Source: Methyloceanibacter sp.
GTDB taxonomy: Bacteria > Pseudomonadota > Alphaproteobacteria > Rhizobiales > Methyloligellaceae
Direction: 5' to 3'
Length of the DNA: 43,770 nt
Assembly: GCA_018067145.1 (NCBI GenBank)
Contig: JAGPVD010000049.1
Coordinates: 1-43,770 of the forward strand
Part shown: positions 18,831-30,967 of the stretch, one piece after another
How positions within the stretch are numbered: the first letter of the stretch is position 1
Layout of the letters: each line of letters begins with the position of its first letter
Notes under the pieces: model-generated
What the model was told of the DNA's origin: nothing
What the model saw: the letters and a program-made list of their open reading frames with translations, nothing else
Database searches by the model: none
Program-made: the position numbers and the translations under genes

Positions 18831-19344
18831 TCCAGCTATAGCGCTGGTGGCGCTTGCCGCTGTGGCCGGTTTCGGCCTCAGCGCTTGCGGATTCCAGCCG
18901 CTTTACGGTTCCGGCACCACAACCGCGAGCGGCGCCAGGCTGTCCGAGGCAATGGCGGCTGTCAACGTCAGCCCCATCCCTGGCCGGGTCGGCCAAAAGC
19001 TACGCAATGAGCTGATTTTCTCCAATACGGGCGGCAATTATGCTGCCGATACCCGTTACCGGCTCAATATCGCCATCCGCGAGCGCGTCATCGACCAGCT
19101 CGTGCAGATCTCGGGCGATGCCAGAGGGCAGGTCTATCAGCTCGAAGCCAGCTTTAAGCTTATCGATTCCGCCAGCGGCGAGGTGATCAATTCCGGCGCC
19201 GCCGTCTCGCGGGCCGCCTATAATCGCTACCAAGAGATCTTCGCCAATGTCCGGGCGCGCCGCGACGCTGAGAACCGCGCGGCAGACACGGTGGCGGAGA
19301 GCATCAAGACCCAGATCGCGGCCTTTCTCGCAACCTCGGCCTAA
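18817..19344 (+). CDS. lptE: LPS assembly lipoprotein LptE
   Basis: This 175-residue lipoprotein plugs the LptD barrel that inserts lipopolysaccharide into the outer membrane. A short signal with lipobox LSAC (residues about 22-25) precedes GFQPLYGSG, the usual LptE opening. Later segments [19 protein letters not shown] and [21 protein letters not shown] fit the family. Start choice: an in-frame TTG lies two codons earlier, but the ATG at 18817 is better. The start overlaps the leuS coding end by 14 bases, implying translational coupling, and holA follows 51 bases after the stop. Confidence 0.88.
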   Translation: MSWRSPAIALVALAAVAGFGLSACGFQPLYGSGTTTASGARLSEAMAAVNVSPIPGRVGQKLRNELIFSNTGGNYAADTRYRLNIAIRERVIDQLVQISGDARGQVYQLEASFKLIDSASGEVINSGAAVSRAAYNRYQEIFANVRARRDAENRAADTVAESIKTQIAAFLATSA

Positions 19345-19395
19345 CCACGGCCAGGTCCGCTTAATCCGCACCAAACCGCGCAAGTCATCGTCGCC

Positions 19396-20406
19396 ATGGT
19401 CGCCTACAAAGCCTCGGCCGTCGCGCGCTTCCTGAAATCACCTGATCCTGATTGCAGCGCGGTGCTTGTTTATGGGCCCGACGCAGGGCTCGTCTCTGAG
19501 CGTGGCGCTGCGCTCGCCACAGCCTTCGCCAAGCGGCAAGAGGGCGAAGTAGAAATCGTCCGGCTCGACGATCGCGATTTCGCAGAGGAGCCTGCCCGCC
19601 TCGACCTTGAGCTTCGGACCCGGCCGATGTTCGCCGACGCCAAGGTCGTGCGGGCCACGGCGGGAAATCGCCTCGATGTGCCGTCCTTAAAGGCGCTGCT
19701 GGCCGAACCGTCCGATAACGCGCTGATCATCGAGGCCGGAAATCTCAGGCCCGATTCCGGCTTGCGGAAGCTGTTCGAAAAGCTGGCCAGTGCTGCCGCG
19801 CTGCCTTGCTACAGCGACGACCGGAGCCTTGCCGCCATGGTCGACGCGGAGCTTAGCGAGGCGGGCTTGCGCATCGACTCGGAGACCAAGACCTATCTGA
19901 TGGGTCGGCTTGGTGCCGACCAGGCTCTATCGCGGTCGGAGGTCGTGAAGCTTGCGCTCTATGCACGCGGCGGTGATAGCATCAGCCATGAAGACGTCGA
20001 GGCGATTGTCGGCGACGCCAGCGAGATAGCGCTTGAGAGTTTCGTCTATGCCACAAGCGGTGGGGACTCGCGCCAAGCGCTGCGCGAGCTTCGTCGACTT
20101 GCCGCAGCAGGCACCGGCCATGCGTCGGCGCTCTTGGCATTGGCGCGGCATTTCAAGCAACTGCACCGGGCCGCCGCAACGCAAGCCAGTGGAGGCAGTC
20201 TCGAGGGGGCGGTGAAGTCCATGCGTCCCCGCCCACACTTCAAACGCGAACCGATATTTCTGGCCCATTGCCGCCGCTGGGGCGCGGGCCGGCTCGCCGA
20301 TACGCTGCCACTGATCCAAGAGACGATCCGGCGGTCACGCCGTTCTCCCGATCTGGAAAACGCCTTCGCCGAGCGCCTCCTGATGACGCTCACGTCGAGG
20401 GTTTGA
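19396..20406 (+). CDS. holA: DNA polymerase III delta subunit
   Basis: This 336-residue protein is the delta subunit of the clamp loader, which opens the DnaN ring. Visible family segments are VLVYGPDAGLVSERG near the start, LELRTRPMFADAKVVRA, ALPCYSDDRSLAAMVDAEL and the C-terminal AAATQASGGSLEGAVKSMRP with the helical collar. Sequence is divergent from E. coli HolA, as usual in alphaproteobacteria, but length and lptE neighbourhood agree. The ATG has no obvious ribosome site, which fits coupling to upstream translation. Confidence 0.92.
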   Translation: MVAYKASAVARFLKSPDPDCSAVLVYGPDAGLVSERGAALATAFAKRQEGEVEIVRLDDRDFAEEPARLDLELRTRPMFADAKVVRATAGNRLDVPSLKALLAEPSDNALIIEAGNLRPDSGLRKLFEKLASAAALPCYSDDRSLAAMVDAELSEAGLRIDSETKTYLMGRLGADQALSRSEVVKLALYARGGDSISHEDVEAIVGDASEIALESFVYATSGGDSRQALRELRRLAAAGTGHASALLALARHFKQLHRAAATQASGGSLEGAVKSMRPRPHFKREPIFLAHCRRWGAGRLADTLPLIQETIRRSRRSPDLENAFAERLLMTLTSRV

Positions 20407-20408
20407 CG

Positions 20409-20428
20409 GAACGCGCCTGCGTTCTTAT
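20409..20428 (+). terminator. Small hairpin after holA
   Basis: GAACGC and GCGTTC flank a 4-base loop and are followed by TTAT. The stem is only six bases and the tail short, so this may be a weak terminator or attenuator between holA and pyrE, or chance. Confidence 0.25.
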
Positions 20429-20456
20429 GCATGTCCCGCTTTAGCCAAGGTGCCCA

Positions 20457-21020
20457 ATGACTGCGAACATTGACACTTCCGAACTCCGTAACAAGCTTTT
20501 CATGCTGCTTCGCGAGCGCGCGTTTAAACGCGGCCGGGTCATTCTCGCCTCCGGTAAGGAGAGCGACTACTATTTCGACATGAAGCCGGCGATGCTCGAT
20601 CCAGACGGTGCGGCGCTCATGGCGGAGCTAATTCTCTATGAAATTCAAGAGGTTAGTGCCGATGCTGTTGGTGGTTTGGAGATGGGCGCTGTACCTTTGA
20701 TCGCGCCGGTCGCCATGAAGAGCCCTGACTTCGGGCGCTACCTCCCCGGCTTCTTCGTCCGCAAAGCCGTGAAGGATCATGGCACCCAGAAGCGCGTCGA
20801 CGGCAACGACATCGACGGCAAGTCGGTGGTGATCTTAGAAGACGTGACCACCACGGGTGGCTCGGCCATGGATGCGGTGCAAGTGGTAAAGGCGGCTGGC
20901 GCCGAGGTCGCGCTGGTGATCTCGATCCTCGACCGGAGCCAAGGCGCGTCCGAGCTCTACGCCGAAGCCGGCGTACCATTCAAATCGCTGTTCAAGGCCG
21001 AAGAGTTTCTCGCCAGCTGA
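20457..21020 (+). CDS. pyrE: Orotate phosphoribosyltransferase
   Basis: This 187-residue enzyme converts orotate and PRPP to orotidine 5'-phosphate in pyrimidine synthesis. The PRPP-binding loop is VVILEDVTTTGGSAMDAV, and the flexible catalytic segment with Lys and Arg is VRKAVKDHGTQKRVDG. KESDYYFDMKPAMLDPDGA near residues 32-50 is the usual orotate-binding start. Length is typical of the PyrE type found in alphaproteobacteria. The start ATG overlaps the sequence CCCAATG with no strong ribosome site. It converges with parB, four bases apart. Confidence 0.95.
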   Translation: MTANIDTSELRNKLFMLLRERAFKRGRVILASGKESDYYFDMKPAMLDPDGAALMAELILYEIQEVSADAVGGLEMGAVPLIAPVAMKSPDFGRYLPGFFVRKAVKDHGTQKRVDGNDIDGKSVVILEDVTTTGGSAMDAVQVVKAAGAEVALVISILDRSQGASELYAEAGVPFKSLFKAEEFLAS

Positions 21021-21024
21021 GCGG

Positions 21025-21894
21025 CTAACGCCCGGGGCGCCGAATAAGCCGCTCGCGAATATCATCGAACTGATCGAAATTGGTATAGCGGATCCGGAGC
21101 TCGCCCTTTTCGCCACCGCTCGATTTGATCTCGACCTTCAGGCCGAGCGCATCGTGCAGCTCCGTCTCAGCCGCACGCGTGTCTGCATCCTTGCCGGACA
21201 CCTTCCGCCGCTTCGGTTTGGCGCTATCTTCCTGGGCAAGCGCCTCCACCTGCCGCACGGTTAACCCTTCCTTAACGATACGCGCCGCGAGCGCCGCCGC
21301 ATTGGGTAGGCCGATCAACGCGCGCGCATGGCCGGCGCTCAGCGCGCCTTCCCGTACCAAGTCCTGGACGCTCTTCGGCAGCTTGAGGAGGCGAAGCGTG
21401 TTGGCCAAATGGCTACGGCTCTTGCCGATTACCTTGGCCAAATCCTCTTGGGTATAGCCATGGCCCTGCATCAGGAGGTGATAGCCCTCACCTTCTTCAA
21501 TGGAGTTCAGGTCCTCGCGCTGGACGTTCTCGATGATGGCGATCTCGATCGCCTCTTGATCGGAGAGCGCGCGAATGATGACCGGAACCTCATGCAGCTT
21601 CGCCCGTTGCGCCGCACGCCAACGGCGTTCGCCGGCGACGATCTCGTAGCGGTCACCGCTGCCACCGAGCGGCCGCACCACGAGGGGCTGCACCAGGCCG
21701 CGTTCGCCAATCGACGCGGAGAGTTCGGCGAGTTGCGCCTCGGAGAAGTTCCGGCGCGGATTGAACCGGCTCGCCCGGAGCGACGACAGCGGCACGACGC
21801 GTTGATCCGTAACACCTGGGGCCGCGCCCGCGTCTTCGCCAATGAGCGACGCCAAGCTTCGCCCTAACCGTTTCTTCTGTGCGCTTACCGCCAT
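21025..21894 (-). CDS. parB: Chromosome partitioning protein ParB
   Basis: This 289-residue protein is the CTP-dependent clamp that loads at parS and spreads over the origin region. The opening KKRLGRSLASLIGE is the alphaproteobacterial ParB N-terminus that contacts ParA. CTP-binding boxes are GERRWRAA at 88-95 and IENVQREDL at 121-129. The helix-turn-helix that reads parS lies at about 148-172 (YTQEDLAKVIGKSRSHLANTLRLL). The C-terminal dimerisation part follows a basic linker. It is the downstream partner of parA, 37 bases apart, in the rsmG-parA-parB operon order. Confidence 0.97.
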   Translation of the reverse strand: MAVSAQKKRLGRSLASLIGEDAGAAPGVTDQRVVPLSSLRASRFNPRRNFSEAQLAELSASIGERGLVQPLVVRPLGGSGDRYEIVAGERRWRAAQRAKLHEVPVIIRALSDQEAIEIAIIENVQREDLNSIEEGEGYHLLMQGHGYTQEDLAKVIGKSRSHLANTLRLLKLPKSVQDLVREGALSAGHARALIGLPNAAALAARIVKEGLTVRQVEALAQEDSAKPKRRKVSGKDADTRAAETELHDALGLKVEIKSSGGEKGELRIRYTNFDQFDDIRERLIRRPGR

Positions 21895-21931
21895 TGGGAG
21901 CCTCCAAGCTCAAGTCGTTCATTGCCAAAAT

Positions 21932-22734
<803 letters not shown>

Positions 22735-22738
<4 letters not shown>

Positions 22739-23409
22739 GTGGAATTCTCTTCGGCGCTTTCCCGGAGGTTCGTGACCTCGACGAGATTTGCGTCTTTGGC
22801 GGTCAAGCTTGGATGCAGGCGGGAGTCGAACGCCCACCCTGACCTTGCGGCCTCGATCTCTGCCTCTGCCTCACGACCTTTCAGGAACAGCCCCCTAGTT
22901 CCTTTCCCGAAGAACGGGTTCGCCAGTTCAAAGAGACGCGGTAGCGGCGCTAATGCGCGAGCGCTCACCACATCCGGTGTTAGGATTTGAGCCCTTTCAG
23001 CAAGCTCTTCAATACGCATGACGTGAATGTCCACAGGGGCCTGCACGGCCCGAACGACCTCGGCGAGGAAGGCGCATTTTTTCTGATTCGATTCAACAAG
23101 ATGCATGCGGAAGTCCGGTTTGCCGGTTTGCAGGATGGCGACGACGAGTCCGGGGAAACCAGCCCCTGATCCGAGATCGAGCCAGGTTTGGGCGTCCGGC
23201 GCTAGACTACTGAGTTGCGCTGAGTCGGCAAAGTGGCGCGACCAAACTTCCGGGAGCGTCGAGCTGGCAACGAGGTTGATCGATTTCTGCCAGTGGTTGA
23301 GAAGCTCGGCGTAGCGCGTCAGCCTGTGGATTGTTTCACGTGGAACTTTAAAGGCTTCGCCGAACGCCTGTGGATTATCGGTGACCGGAAGCCCGCTAGC
23401 ACTCGTCAT
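22735..23409 (-). CDS. rsmG: 16S rRNA m7G527 methyltransferase RsmG
   Basis: This 224-residue protein methylates G527 of 16S rRNA (formerly GidB). The SAM-binding loop is WLDLGSGAGFPGLVVAI, with ESNQKKCAFLAEVVR as the second motif and VVSARALAPLPRLFEL as the catalytic-side segment. The stop overlaps parA by four bases and the start abuts the mnmG stop without a gap. One parS-like site lies inside the coding sequence near its 5' end. Loss of this gene is classically linked to streptomycin resistance. Confidence 0.95.
23332..23347. promoter_or_regulatory. parS-like site inside rsmG
   Basis: TGTTTCACGTGGAACT matches the universal parS palindrome TGTTTCACGTGAAACA at 14 of 16 positions, with the central GTTTCACGTG intact. 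ParB should bind it. It lies within rsmG, near the 5' end of the coding region, 1.4 kb from parB. Confidence 0.75.
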
Positions 23410-25302
23410 CTATGCGCTCTTGGCGTCTGAACTCTTGGCGTCCGCGCTCTTCTTCAGATGCGCGAGCAGCAGCATCAACGCGGCGGGCGTCATGCCATCG
23501 AGCCGCGCGGCCTGACCGAGACTCGCTGGCTGGTGACGTTCAAGCTTCTGGCGGATTTCGTTCGAGAGGCCGGGCAAACCTGCAAAGCCGAAGCCTGGCG
23601 GAATGGCGATGGCTTCGTCTTTGCGGAACGCGGCGATGTCCAGCTCCTGCCGCGCAATGTAGACGGCGTAGCGCGCATCGACCGCAAGCTGTGCGGCGAT
23701 GGTTTCATCCAGACTGCCGATCTCTGGCCAGATGTTAGCGAGGCGAGGGAGATCAATCTCCGGATAACTCAAGAGCTCGAACGCGCTCCGCCTGCGGCCA
23801 TCACGTTTGATGGTGAGCCCAGCCTTCCCCGCCTCGTCGGGCGTGAGGGTCAAGCTGCGCAACAGGTCCGCGCCTGCTTCAAGCTTCTTCGCCTTAACGG
23901 CGAACGCATCCCGGCGCGCATCGCCAACGCAGCCGATTTCCGTTCCGAGCGGCGTCAGCCGTTGGTCGGCATTGTCGGCACGGAGCATCAAGCGGTACTC
24001 GGCGCGTGAGGTGAACATGCGATAGGGCTCGGTGACGCCCCGCGTCACCAGATCGTCGATCATCACGCCGAGGTAACCGTCCGCCCGCGTAATACCGAAA
24101 CGCTTGGTGGCGCCGGAAGCGACGAGCGCCGCATTGATGCCAGCAACCAGTCCTTGCCCAGCCGCTTCCTCGTAGCCCGTCGTGCCGTTGATCTGGCCAG
24201 CGAGGAACAGACGCTCGACCAACTTGGTCTCAAGGTGAGGGTGCAGTTCGCGCGGGTCCACATAATCGTACTCAATGGCGTAGCCAGGCCGCCTGACCTG
24301 CACGGCCTCAAGCCCCGGAATGGTCTTCAGGAAGGCGTGCTGCACGTCCTCCGGCAGCGACGTGGAGATGCCGTTCGGATAGACCGTGTCGTCGTCCAGC
24401 CCCTCTGGCTCCAGGAAAATCTGATGACTACCGCGCTCCTTAAACCGCACCACCTTGTCTTCAATGGACGGGCAATAGCGCGGGCCAACGCTGTCGATGG
24501 CGCCGGAATACATAGGCGCGCGGGCCAAATTGGCTTCGATGATGGCGTGGGTCGCCGCACTCGTGTGGGTGATGTGGCAGGGCACTTGCGGCGTGGTGAT
24601 CGTCTCGGTCAGAAACGAGAAGGGCACCGGCGGATCGTCACCGGGCTGCACTTCAAGACGGTCCCAATCAATCGTAGAGCCGTCGAGGCGGGGCGGCGTG
24701 CCGGTCTTCAAACGCCCCATGCGAAGGCCGAGCCCGTAAAGCCGCTCCGACAGACCAAGGGCCGGAGCTTCGCCCATACGGCCCGCCGGGATCTTGGTGT
24801 CGCCGATATGGATGAGACCGTTCAGGAACGTGCCGGTGGTCAGCACTACAGCGCCAGCCGCCAACCGACGACCGTCCGTTGTTAAGATTCCCGTAACCAT
24901 GTTGCCTTCGACGATCAGGTCCTCGACTGCCGCCTCGATCACTTCTAGGTTCGGCGTGGCCTTGATCGCTGCCTGCATGGCCTCCCGATAGAGCTTGCGG
25001 TCGGCTTGGGCGCGGGGGCCCTGCACCGCTGGGCCTTTGCTCTTGTTCAGCACACGAAACTGGATGCCGGCAGCGTCGGCCACACGGCCCATGAGGCCGT
25101 CCAAAGCGTCGATCTCGCGCACAAGATGGCCCTTGCCCAAGCCACCGATGGCCGGATTGCAAGACATCTCGCCAATGGTGTCGAAGCGATGGGTCACGAG
25201 CGCTGTTCTGGCGCCCATGCGCGCGGACGCGGCTGCCGCCTCGCAGCCAGCATGGCCGCCGCCGATCACGATCACATCAAAGCTGTTCGTCGTCGTGCTC
25301 AT
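23410..25302 (-). CDS. mnmG: tRNA uridine modification enzyme MnmG (GidA)
   Basis: This 630-residue flavoprotein forms cmnm5U34 in tRNA together with MnmE. The FAD motif [10 protein letters not shown] is at residues 14-23. [24 protein letters not shown] and [14 protein letters not shown] are MnmG signatures, and the C-terminal helical domain with [11 protein letters not shown] binds MnmE. Length fits the family. It starts 110 bases after the mnmE stop; that gap holds two parS-like sites. The stop abuts the rsmG start. Confidence 0.97.
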   Translation of the reverse strand: MSTTTNSFDVIVIGGGHAGCEAAAASARMGARTALVTHRFDTIGEMSCNPAIGGLGKGHLVREIDALDGLMGRVADAAGIQFRVLNKSKGPAVQGPRAQADRKLYREAMQAAIKATPNLEVIEAAVEDLIVEGNMVTGILTTDGRRLAAGAVVLTTGTFLNGLIHIGDTKIPAGRMGEAPALGLSERLYGLGLRMGRLKTGTPPRLDGSTIDWDRLEVQPGDDPPVPFSFLTETITTPQVPCHITHTSAATHAIIEANLARAPMYSGAIDSVGPRYCPSIEDKVVRFKERGSHQIFLEPEGLDDDTVYPNGISTSLPEDVQHAFLKTIPGLEAVQVRRPGYAIEYDYVDPRELHPHLETKLVERLFLAGQINGTTGYEEAAGQGLVAGINAALVASGATKRFGITRADGYLGVMIDDLVTRGVTEPYRMFTSRAEYRLMLRADNADQRLTPLGTEIGCVGDARRDAFAVKAKKLEAGADLLRSLTLTPDEAGKAGLTIKRDGRRRSAFELLSYPEIDLPRLANIWPEIGSLDETIAAQLAVDARYAVYIARQELDIAAFRKDEAIAIPPGFGFAGLPGLSNEIRQKLERHQPASLGQAARLDGMTPAALMLLLAHLKKSADAKSSDAKSA

Positions 25303-25353
25303 GGCCCGTAGGTAGTGGGTCCGGGCGGGCGCGTCAAAGCCTTGAGGCTCAGT

Positions 25354-25369
25354 TGTTTCACGTGAATCA
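25354..25369. promoter_or_regulatory. parS site upstream of mnmG (near-perfect)
   Basis: TGTTTCACGTGAATCA matches the parS consensus at 15 of 16 positions. It lies in the mnmE-mnmG gap, 52 bases upstream of the mnmG start codon, and has a second copy 29 bases away (25383). The paired layout would allow ParB nucleation upstream of mnmG. Confidence 0.88.
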
Positions 25370-25382
25370 GCCGAAGCTCCAC

Positions 25383-25398
25383 TGTTTCATGTGAATCA
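25383..25398. promoter_or_regulatory. Second parS-like site in the mnmE-mnmG gap
   Basis: TGTTTCATGTGAATCA matches parS at 14 of 16 positions; it shares the AATCA end with the site at 25354 and differs from it at one base. The two sites are on the same face spacing of 29 bases start to start, suggesting a duplicated site. Confidence 0.8.
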
Positions 25399-25412
25399 AT
25401 TTGGCGGGCCGG

Positions 25413-26741
25413 CTATTTGCCGATGCAGAACTCAGAGAAGATGGCGCCAAGCACCTCCTCCACGTCGATCAGGCCGGTGAGGCGGCCAAGATGGCGGGCG
25501 GCGATACGCAATTCTTCCGCTTTCAGCTCGGGCCCAAGATCATGGTTAACAAAACGTTTCAAAGCGTCCCGCGATGACACAAGTTCAACCCGGTGGCGCG
25601 TCCTGGTGATGGCGGCCTGGCCTGGGGGCGCGATCTCGGCCCTGGCGATCTGCTCGAGCCGGGCGATCAGCGCATCCAACCCGTCGCCAGTCTTGGCCGA
25701 AATGGGCAGAAACTCTTCGCCCTTCGAAGATGTGCGAACTTGGGACGAGATATCCGACTTATTGAGCGTATTCACCCGAACTCGCGCGTCTAAGGGCGCA
25801 GGGGGCGTCCACACCGGATTCGTCCCGTCGATCACCCATAGAACGAGATCGGCGTCTTCCGCCCTGGAGAGCGCCCGTCTCACACCTTCTCCCTCTATCG
25901 CGCCTGTCCCCTCCCGTATCCCCGCCGTATCCGCGAGAATGACGGGCAGGCCGCCAAGATCGAGATGGACCTCGATGACGTCGCGCGTGGTGCCAGCTTC
26001 CTCTGAGACGATGGCGACATCGCGCTTGGCCAGCACGTTCATCAGGCTCGACTTGCCGGCATTCGGAGGTCCAGCAATGACGATGCGCAAACCGTGGCGT
26101 AGGCGTTCACCGCTCCGGTCGTTGAGGCGCTGGGAGATCGACTCCAGCAGCGGCATGACGATGGCTTTGGTCTTGTCGCTGACGTCCCCCGAGACGTCCG
26201 CCTCGTCAGCGAAGTCGAGACCAGCCTCGGTCAACGCTTGCGCGGTCAAAAGCTCCGACCGCCAGCCTTCATAGAGCCGCCGCAGCGAACCTCCCGACTG
26301 CGCGAGAGCCTGACGCCGTTGAGCTTCCGTCTCAGCATTGATGAGATCGGCGAGCCCTTCGACTTCGGTGAGGTCGAGCTTGCCATTCTCAAACGCACGA
26401 CGGGCGAACTCGCCAGCTTCGGCGAGCCGTGTACCATCCGCGCCAAGCACCGCTTCGACAACCGCCTCGACAACCGCACGGCTGCCATGCACTTGCAGCT
26501 CCGCCATGTCTTCGCCGGTGAAGCTGGCGGGCCCTGGAAACCACAGAACCAACCCGCGATCGATCGCCGGGCTCCCAATGTCACGCAAGGCTGCTTGGCG
26601 CGGTTCCGGCGCGCCACCACATAACGCCTCAAGCACGGCGCGCGTGCTCGGTCCGGAGACGCGGATGACCGCGACGGCGGCTGGACCTGTTCCGGATGCC
26701 GGCGCGACGATGGTCTCCTGATCAACGATCTTTCGTTCCAT
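25413..26741 (-). CDS. mnmE: tRNA modification GTPase MnmE
   Basis: This 442-residue protein is the GTPase partner of MnmG. The N-terminal folate-binding domain begins VDQETIVAPASGTGPAAVAVIRVSG; the G domain has P-loop GPPNAGKS at 224-231 and DTAGIRE as switch II; the C-terminus ends in CIGK, the conserved catalytic-cysteine motif. Length is slightly short but complete. It starts 40 bases from the divergent YyaL-type gene at 26782, so both promoters must be packed into or around that gap. Confidence 0.97.
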   Translation of the reverse strand: MERKIVDQETIVAPASGTGPAAVAVIRVSGPSTRAVLEALCGGAPEPRQAALRDIGSPAIDRGLVLWFPGPASFTGEDMAELQVHGSRAVVEAVVEAVLGADGTRLAEAGEFARRAFENGKLDLTEVEGLADLINAETEAQRRQALAQSGGSLRRLYEGWRSELLTAQALTEAGLDFADEADVSGDVSDKTKAIVMPLLESISQRLNDRSGERLRHGLRIVIAGPPNAGKSSLMNVLAKRDVAIVSEEAGTTRDVIEVHLDLGGLPVILADTAGIREGTGAIEGEGVRRALSRAEDADLVLWVIDGTNPVWTPPAPLDARVRVNTLNKSDISSQVRTSSKGEEFLPISAKTGDGLDALIARLEQIARAEIAPPGQAAITRTRHRVELVSSRDALKRFVNHDLGPELKAEELRIAARHLGRLTGLIDVEEVLGAIFSEFCIGK

Positions 26742-26781
26742 GGGTTATCCTAAGACGCAGCAACAGGTCATCGGAAGAGAC

Positions 26782-28827
<2,046 letters not shown>

Positions 28828-28907
28828 CGTTCCCACCACAGCGCATGGGCCGCGCATCATCCACAGGAATGGGGCCCCACGCTCTTCCGATCACACATCA
28901 AAACGAA

Positions 28908-28933
28908 CATGGCCGGGACAAAGCCCGGCCATG
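28908..28933 (-). terminator. Palindromic hairpin, candidate terminator of rho
   Basis: A perfect 10-base stem, CATGGCCGGG with CCCGGCCATG, encloses six bases. Read on the minus strand it is followed by TTCGTTTTG, so it could end the rho transcript arriving from the right. The same kind of GGCCGGG palindrome is dispersed in many Hyphomicrobiales genomes, so it may instead be a member of a repeat family. Confidence 0.4.
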
Positions 28934-28951
28934 ACGAATCGATTTGCGATT

Positions 28952-28989
28952 TTGGAGCGTCGCTCCAGTGCCCCGCCGCGAAGCGGGGC
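28952..28989. repeat. Two adjacent hairpins between yyaL-type gene and rho
   Basis: GGAGC-GTC-GCTCC (28954-28966) and GCCCCGC-CGCGAA-GCGGGGC (28970-28989) stand side by side in the gap between two convergent genes. Neither has a clear U tail on either strand. They could fold at the 3' end of the rho mRNA and help protect it, or belong to the same repeat cluster as the palindrome at 28908. Confidence 0.45.
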
Positions 28990-29002
28990 GCCCTGAGCAC
29001 CC

Positions 29003-30268
29003 TTAGGTGTTCATGGAGTCGAAGAACTCGGCGTTGTTCTTGGTCTGCTTTAGCTTGTCGTTGAGGAACTCGATCGCGTCCATGGTGCCCATGGGGTTCA
29101 GGATGCGGCGGAGGACATACATTTTCTTGAGCTGATCGGCAGGAACCAAAAGCTCCTCCTTGCGGGTGCCGGAGCGGGCAATATCGATGGCCGGGAACAC
29201 GCGCTTGTCGGCGACCTTGCGGTCGAGCACGAGCTCGGAGTTACCGGTGCCCTTGAACTCTTCGAAGATGACCTCGTCCATGCGGCTCCCGGTGTCGATC
29301 AGCGCCGTGGCGATGATGGTCAGCGACCCGCCTTCCTCGATATTGCGCGCGGCGCCGAAGAAACGCTTCGGCCGCTGCAACGCATTGGCGTCAACGCCGC
29401 CGGTCAGCACCTTGCCGGAGGACGGCACCACGGTGTTGTAAGCGCGGCCAAGGCGCGTGATGGAATCAAGCAGGATGACCACGTCGCGTCCATGCTCGAC
29501 CAAGCGCTTGGATTTCTCGATGACCATCTCAGCGACTTGCACATGGCGCGATGCCGGCTCGTCGAAGGTCGATGACACGACCTCGCCCTTCACCGAGCGC
29601 TGCATGTCGGTCACCTCTTCGGGCCGCTCGTCGATAAGCAGCACGATCAGATAGCACTCCGGATGATTGGCGGTGATGGCGTGTGCAATATTCTGCAAAA
29701 TCACCGTCTTACCGGTGCGCGGCTGGGCCACGATAAGGCCACGCTGGCCCATGCCGATGGGCGCCACGATGTCGATGACCCGGCCGGTCTGGTCTTTCCT
29801 GGTGGGGTCCTCGGTCTCCATCTGGAGCCACTGATCGGGATAGAGCGGCGTCAGATTATCGAAATGGATCTTGTGGCGCTGCCGCTCGGGCTCTTCGAAA
29901 TTGATCGTGTTGACTTGGAGAAGCGCGAAATAGCGCTCGCCGTCTTTCGGGCTGCGGATCTGGCCTTCGACGGTATCGCCGGTGCGAAGGCTGAAGCGGC
30001 GGATCTGCGTCGGCGAGATGTAGATGTCGGCAGGGCCGGCGAGATAGTTCGAATCGGGGGAGCGCAAGAAGCCGAAGCCGTCTTGCAGCACCTCCACCAC
30101 GCCGGTGCCGGTGATATCGACATCGCGCGCGGCGAGCTGTTTCAGGATCGCGAACATGAGCTCTTGCTTGCGCATGGCGTTCGCGTTTTCGACTTCGACC
30201 TCGTCGGCGAAGCTCAAAAGCTCCGCCGGCTTCTTGGCCTTCAAATCCTGCAGCTTCATTTCTTCCAT
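29003..30268 (-). CDS. rho: Transcription termination factor Rho
   Basis: This 421-residue protein is the hexameric RNA helicase that ends transcripts. The N-terminal helical part begins [20 protein letters not shown]. The RNA-binding cold-shock-like domain includes [23 protein letters not shown]. Walker A is AQPRTGKT at 181-188; the Q and R loops follow in [20 protein letters not shown] and [14 protein letters not shown]. Start MEEMKLQ agrees with relatives. The leader of about 230 bases between hemJ and rho probably holds the promoter and any autoregulatory site. Confidence 0.98.
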   Translation of the reverse strand: MEEMKLQDLKAKKPAELLSFADEVEVENANAMRKQELMFAILKQLAARDVDITGTGVVEVLQDGFGFLRSPDSNYLAGPADIYISPTQIRRFSLRTGDTVEGQIRSPKDGERYFALLQVNTINFEEPERQRHKIHFDNLTPLYPDQWLQMETEDPTRKDQTGRVIDIVAPIGMGQRGLIVAQPRTGKTVILQNIAHAITANHPECYLIVLLIDERPEEVTDMQRSVKGEVVSSTFDEPASRHVQVAEMVIEKSKRLVEHGRDVVILLDSITRLGRAYNTVVPSSGKVLTGGVDANALQRPKRFFGAARNIEEGGSLTIIATALIDTGSRMDEVIFEEFKGTGNSELVLDRKVADKRVFPAIDIARSGTRKEELLVPADQLKKMYVLRRILNPMGTMDAIEFLNDKLKQTKNNAEFFDSMNT

Positions 30269-30416
30269 GTGCTGCTACTCCAAACGTGTTTTGGGTGAAT
30301 CATAATGTTTAGAATCTCGCGCTTTTGAGCGCGCGATATCTCAGAAAGGGGGATGAATTCGCCTTGGCGGGAAGGCGTGAAAGACGCCTGATGACCGTAT
30401 CTTTTTGGGAGAAAGA

Positions 30417-30437
30417 CCGGACCACGAATGGGTCCGG
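30417..30437 (-). terminator. Candidate terminator after hemE-hemJ
   Basis: On the minus strand CCGGACC and GGTCCGG form a 7-base stem with a 7-base loop, followed by TCTTTCTCCC. It lies 62 bases after the hemJ stop. The tail is only partly U-rich. If real it separates hemE-hemJ from rho. Confidence 0.35.
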
Positions 30438-30498
30438 GGTCGTATTCGACTCGTCTTATAGCAGACAGTTGAGCCGGGCGGAACCGGTTTACCTAATC

Positions 30499-30930
30499 TT
30501 AGAACGGGCGGACCACAACCAAAATCACGATGATAATCATCAGGACCGTGGGGACCTCATTGGCGATCCGATAGAAGCGCGGCGAGCGCGTATTCCGGTC
30601 CGCAGCGAAGTCCTTGGTCCATTTGGCCAGTAGCCCACTAAAACCTGTCAGGATCACGACAAGCACGAGCTTGGCATGAAGCCAGCCATCCTGAGACCAG
30701 TTGACCAGGGGCGAAAACGCCAGAATTAGACCAAAAATCCACGTTGCTAGCATCGCCGGCGTGGTGATGAAACGCAGCAGGCGCCACTCCATGACCTTAA
30801 ACGTCTCGGACTGCTCGGACCCCACGTTGCTTGACGCGTGATAGACGAACAGCCGGGGCAGATAGAGCAGCCCCGCCATCCAAGCGATCACGGCGATGAT
30901 GTGGAAGGCCTTGATATAGGCAAGCAACAT
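30499..30930 (-). CDS. hemJ: Protoporphyrinogen oxidase HemJ
   Basis: This 143-residue inner-membrane protein oxidises protoporphyrinogen IX to protoporphyrin IX in heme synthesis. Four hydrophobic segments are visible. Family hallmarks are the first-helix histidine in YIKAFHIIAVIAWMAGLLYLPRLFVYH, WLHAKLVLV in the middle, and RIANEVPTVLMI near the end. An in-frame TTG lies four codons upstream; the ATG at 30930 is more likely because it directly precedes the first helix. It follows hemE by 37 bases in the same direction, pairing two enzymes of one pathway. Confidence 0.93.
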   Translation of the reverse strand: MLLAYIKAFHIIAVIAWMAGLLYLPRLFVYHASSNVGSEQSETFKVMEWRLLRFITTPAMLATWIFGLILAFSPLVNWSQDGWLHAKLVLVVILTGFSGLLAKWTKDFAADRNTRSPRFYRIANEVPTVLMIIIVILVVVRPF

Positions 30931-30967
30931 GGGACATTCCAAGGGTGAGGTCTAACAGCGCAGGGGA

